From contig NZ_CP049056.1 of the NCBI RefSeq assembly GCF_011044155.1, positions 3,414,001 to 3,478,000 of the forward strand: 64,000 nt of DNA. Direction: 5' to 3'. The stretch comes from Pikeienuella piscinae. Its GTDB lineage: Bacteria; Pseudomonadota; Alphaproteobacteria; Rhodobacterales; Rhodobacteraceae. The translations under genes and the position numbers were made by a program. This document shows positions 62,768 through 64,000 of this stretch, piece after piece. Each line of letters begins with the position of its first letter. Positions within the stretch are counted from its first letter, which is position 1. The notes beneath the pieces are model-generated. The model had not been told where the DNA came from. It worked only from the letters and a program-made list of their open reading frames with translations, and did not search any database.

Positions 62768-64000
62768 ATGACCAAAGCATCAGATCTGTTCATCGAATGT
62801 CTTGAGGCGGAGGGGTGCGAATATGTTTTCGGCATCCCCGGCGAGGAAAATCTTGATTTTCTCGACAGTCTTTCGCGCTCGAAGAAGATCCAGCTGGTCC
62901 TCACTCGCCATGAGCAGGGCGCGGGCTTCATGGCTTCGGTCTATGGCAGGTTGACCGGCAAGACCGGCGTCTGCGTCTCCACGCTCGGGCCGGGCGCGAC
63001 GAATTTCACGACCGCCGCAGCCTATGCGCAGCTCGGCGGGATGCCGATGCTGATGGTGACCGGCCAGAAGCCGGTGAAGAAATCGAAACAGGGCCGGTTC
63101 CAGATTCTCGACGTCGTGGAGATGATGGGTCCGATCACCAAGTATTCGACGCAGATCGTCGCCGGCGACAACATCCCCTCGCGGGTCCGCGAGGCCTATC
63201 GCATCGCCGAGGAGGAGAAACCCGGCGCCGTGCATATCGAACTGCCCGAGGACATCGCCGACGAAAACACCGAGGAGAAACCGATCCCGAAATCGGCGGT
63301 GCGCCGGCCGGTTCCTGAGGATAAGTCGATCATCCAGGCGCTGGAGAAGATCCACGCGGCGAAATCGCCGATTCTGGTCATCGGCGCCGGCGGCAATCGC
63401 AAGTTGACCTCGAAGATGCTGGAGAAATTCATCGAGAAGACCGGCATCCCCTTCGTCACCACGCAGCTCGGCAAGGGCGTGGTCGATGAGCGCCATCCGC
63501 TCTTCATGGGCTGCGCCGCGCTATCGGCGGGCGACTACGTGCACCGGGCGATCGAGGCCGCGGATCTCATCATCAATATTGGTCATGATGTGATCGAGAA
63601 GCCGCCCTTCTTCATGAAACAGGGCGGCGCGGAAGTGATCCACGTCTCCTACAACACCGCCGAGGTCGATCCGGTATATTTCCCGCAGATCGAGGTGATC
63701 GGCGATATCGGCAACGCCGTTTGGCAACTGAAGAACGGCGTGAAGAAGGAGGAAGAGGCGGAGTGGGACTTTTCGCGTATGATGGAGGTGAAAAAGCACC
63801 ACGACGCGCAGATTCTCGAAGGCGTCGGCGATATGCGGTTCCCGATCTATCCGCAGCACGCCGTCTCGGTGATCCGCGAGGCGATGCCCGATGACGGCAT
63901 GATCTGTCTCGACAATGGTGTCTACAAGATCTGGTTCGCCCGGAATTACCTGGCGCGCAAGCCGAACACCGTGCTCCTGGACAACGCGTTGGCCACCATG
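62768..64000 (+). CDS. Acetolactate synthase-like large subunit (partial)
   Basis: An open ThDP-enzyme frame that runs off the window end (411 codons shown, no stop). It begins MTKASDLFIECLEAEGC with a GAGAGGGG site upstream. The catalytic Glu is E49 (LTRHEQGAGFMASVYGR), followed by STLGPGATNF and GQKPVKK. The central domain has VIGAGGNRK. The part with the ThDP-binding GDG motif is beyond the edge. The PGEENLDFLDSL loop and LVLTRHEQ fit catabolic acetolactate synthases rather than IlvB. Confidence 0.9.
   Translation, partial: MTKASDLFIECLEAEGCEYVFGIPGEENLDFLDSLSRSKKIQLVLTRHEQGAGFMASVYGRLTGKTGVCVSTLGPGATNFTTAAAYAQLGGMPMLMVTGQKPVKKSKQGRFQILDVVEMMGPITKYSTQIVAGDNIPSRVREAYRIAEEEKPGAVHIELPEDIADENTEEKPIPKSAVRRPVPEDKSIIQALEKIHAAKSPILVIGAGGNRKLTSKMLEKFIEKTGIPFVTTQLGKGVVDERHPLFMGCAALSAGDYVHRAIEAADLIINIGHDVIEKPPFFMKQGGAEVIHVSYNTAEVDPVYFPQIEVIGDIGNAVWQLKNGVKKEEEAEWDFSRMMEVKKHHDAQILEGVGDMRFPIYPQHAVSVIREAMPDDGMICLDNGVYKIWFARNYLARKPNTVLLDNALATM

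Noticed and set aside
1-64000. CRISPR arrays, insertion sequences, prophage or rRNA genes
   Set aside because: No regularly spaced repeats, transposase or integrase motifs, phage structural genes or rRNA sequence were seen.

Overview
The window looks like chromosomal DNA of a high-GC alphaproteobacterium, most probably order Rhodobacterales. The evidence is two secreted proteins with VPLPA-type C-terminal sorting tails, a Mur/sitABCD manganese locus in divergent arrangement, a class I PHA synthase, an IF3 gene whose N-terminus begins on an AUA codon in the style of this group, and dense operons with 1-4 nt gene overlaps. No insertion sequence, integrase, CRISPR array, rRNA or prophage was recognised. 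All assignments were made by reading translated sequence and motifs; no database search was run.

Layout. 1-3.2 kb: a prolyl-tRNA editing protein, tRNA-Gly(GCC), a sparsely coding stretch with one hypothetical protein and a family 2 glycosyltransferase, then tRNA-Glu(TTC). 3.2-8.9 kb (minus strand): aminotransferase, homoserine dehydrogenase, class II fructose bisphosphatase, a small membrane protein and RecJ. 9-12.9 kb: a VPLPA-tailed protein, a lipoprotein, PHA synthase and a DUF2945/DUF488 pair. 12.9-16.9 kb: sitABCD divergent from mur, with a dyad operator candidate between them. 17.2-22.9 kb: a small membrane protein, then five tightly packed genes in which a lactonase-like protein, an isopropylmalate/tartrate-type dehydrogenase and a Gfo/Idh oxidoreductase lead into kynureninase and tryptophan 2,3-dioxygenase. 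23-27.6 kb: a LysR regulator divergent from an atypical SHMT-like enzyme, followed by DUF2332, HIT and nucleotidyltransferase genes. 27.6-32.9 kb: a probable surface-glycan module (ELM1-like protein, GT-A-like protein, flippase, second glycosyltransferase-like protein, LicC-like nucleotidyltransferase).

32.9-41.2 kb: housekeeping genes (UDG, moaB, two Nudix proteins, argJ, parvulin, secA). 41.3-48.4 kb: a hypothetical protein, a second VPLPA-tailed protein behind a strong palindrome, a CDP-alcohol phosphatidyltransferase with a long N-terminal extension paired with a GMC oxidoreductase, an orphan molybdopterin-binding large subunit, and a small membrane-anchored Ig/cadherin-like protein. 48.6-54.7 kb: a complete peptide/nickel-type ABC transporter with a Tat-exported binding protein and the two ATPases fused. 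54.7-64 kb: a PepSY membrane protein with a DUF2946-like partner, infC, galU, glycerate 2-kinase, HPPD with a divergent Lrp-type regulator, an MFS transporter and the start of a ThDP-dependent acetolactate synthase-like gene cut by the window end.

Tryptophan (kynA/kynU) and tyrosine (hppD) breakdown, sugar-acid metabolism (SMP-30-like, glycerate kinase, GalU) and envelope functions dominate. The most unusual items are the mixed sugar-acid/kynurenine operon that lacks a formamidase, the CDP-alcohol transferase/GMC pair, the SHMT-like enzyme with an altered PLP-lysine motif, the UDG without Fe-S cysteines, and the AUA start of infC.
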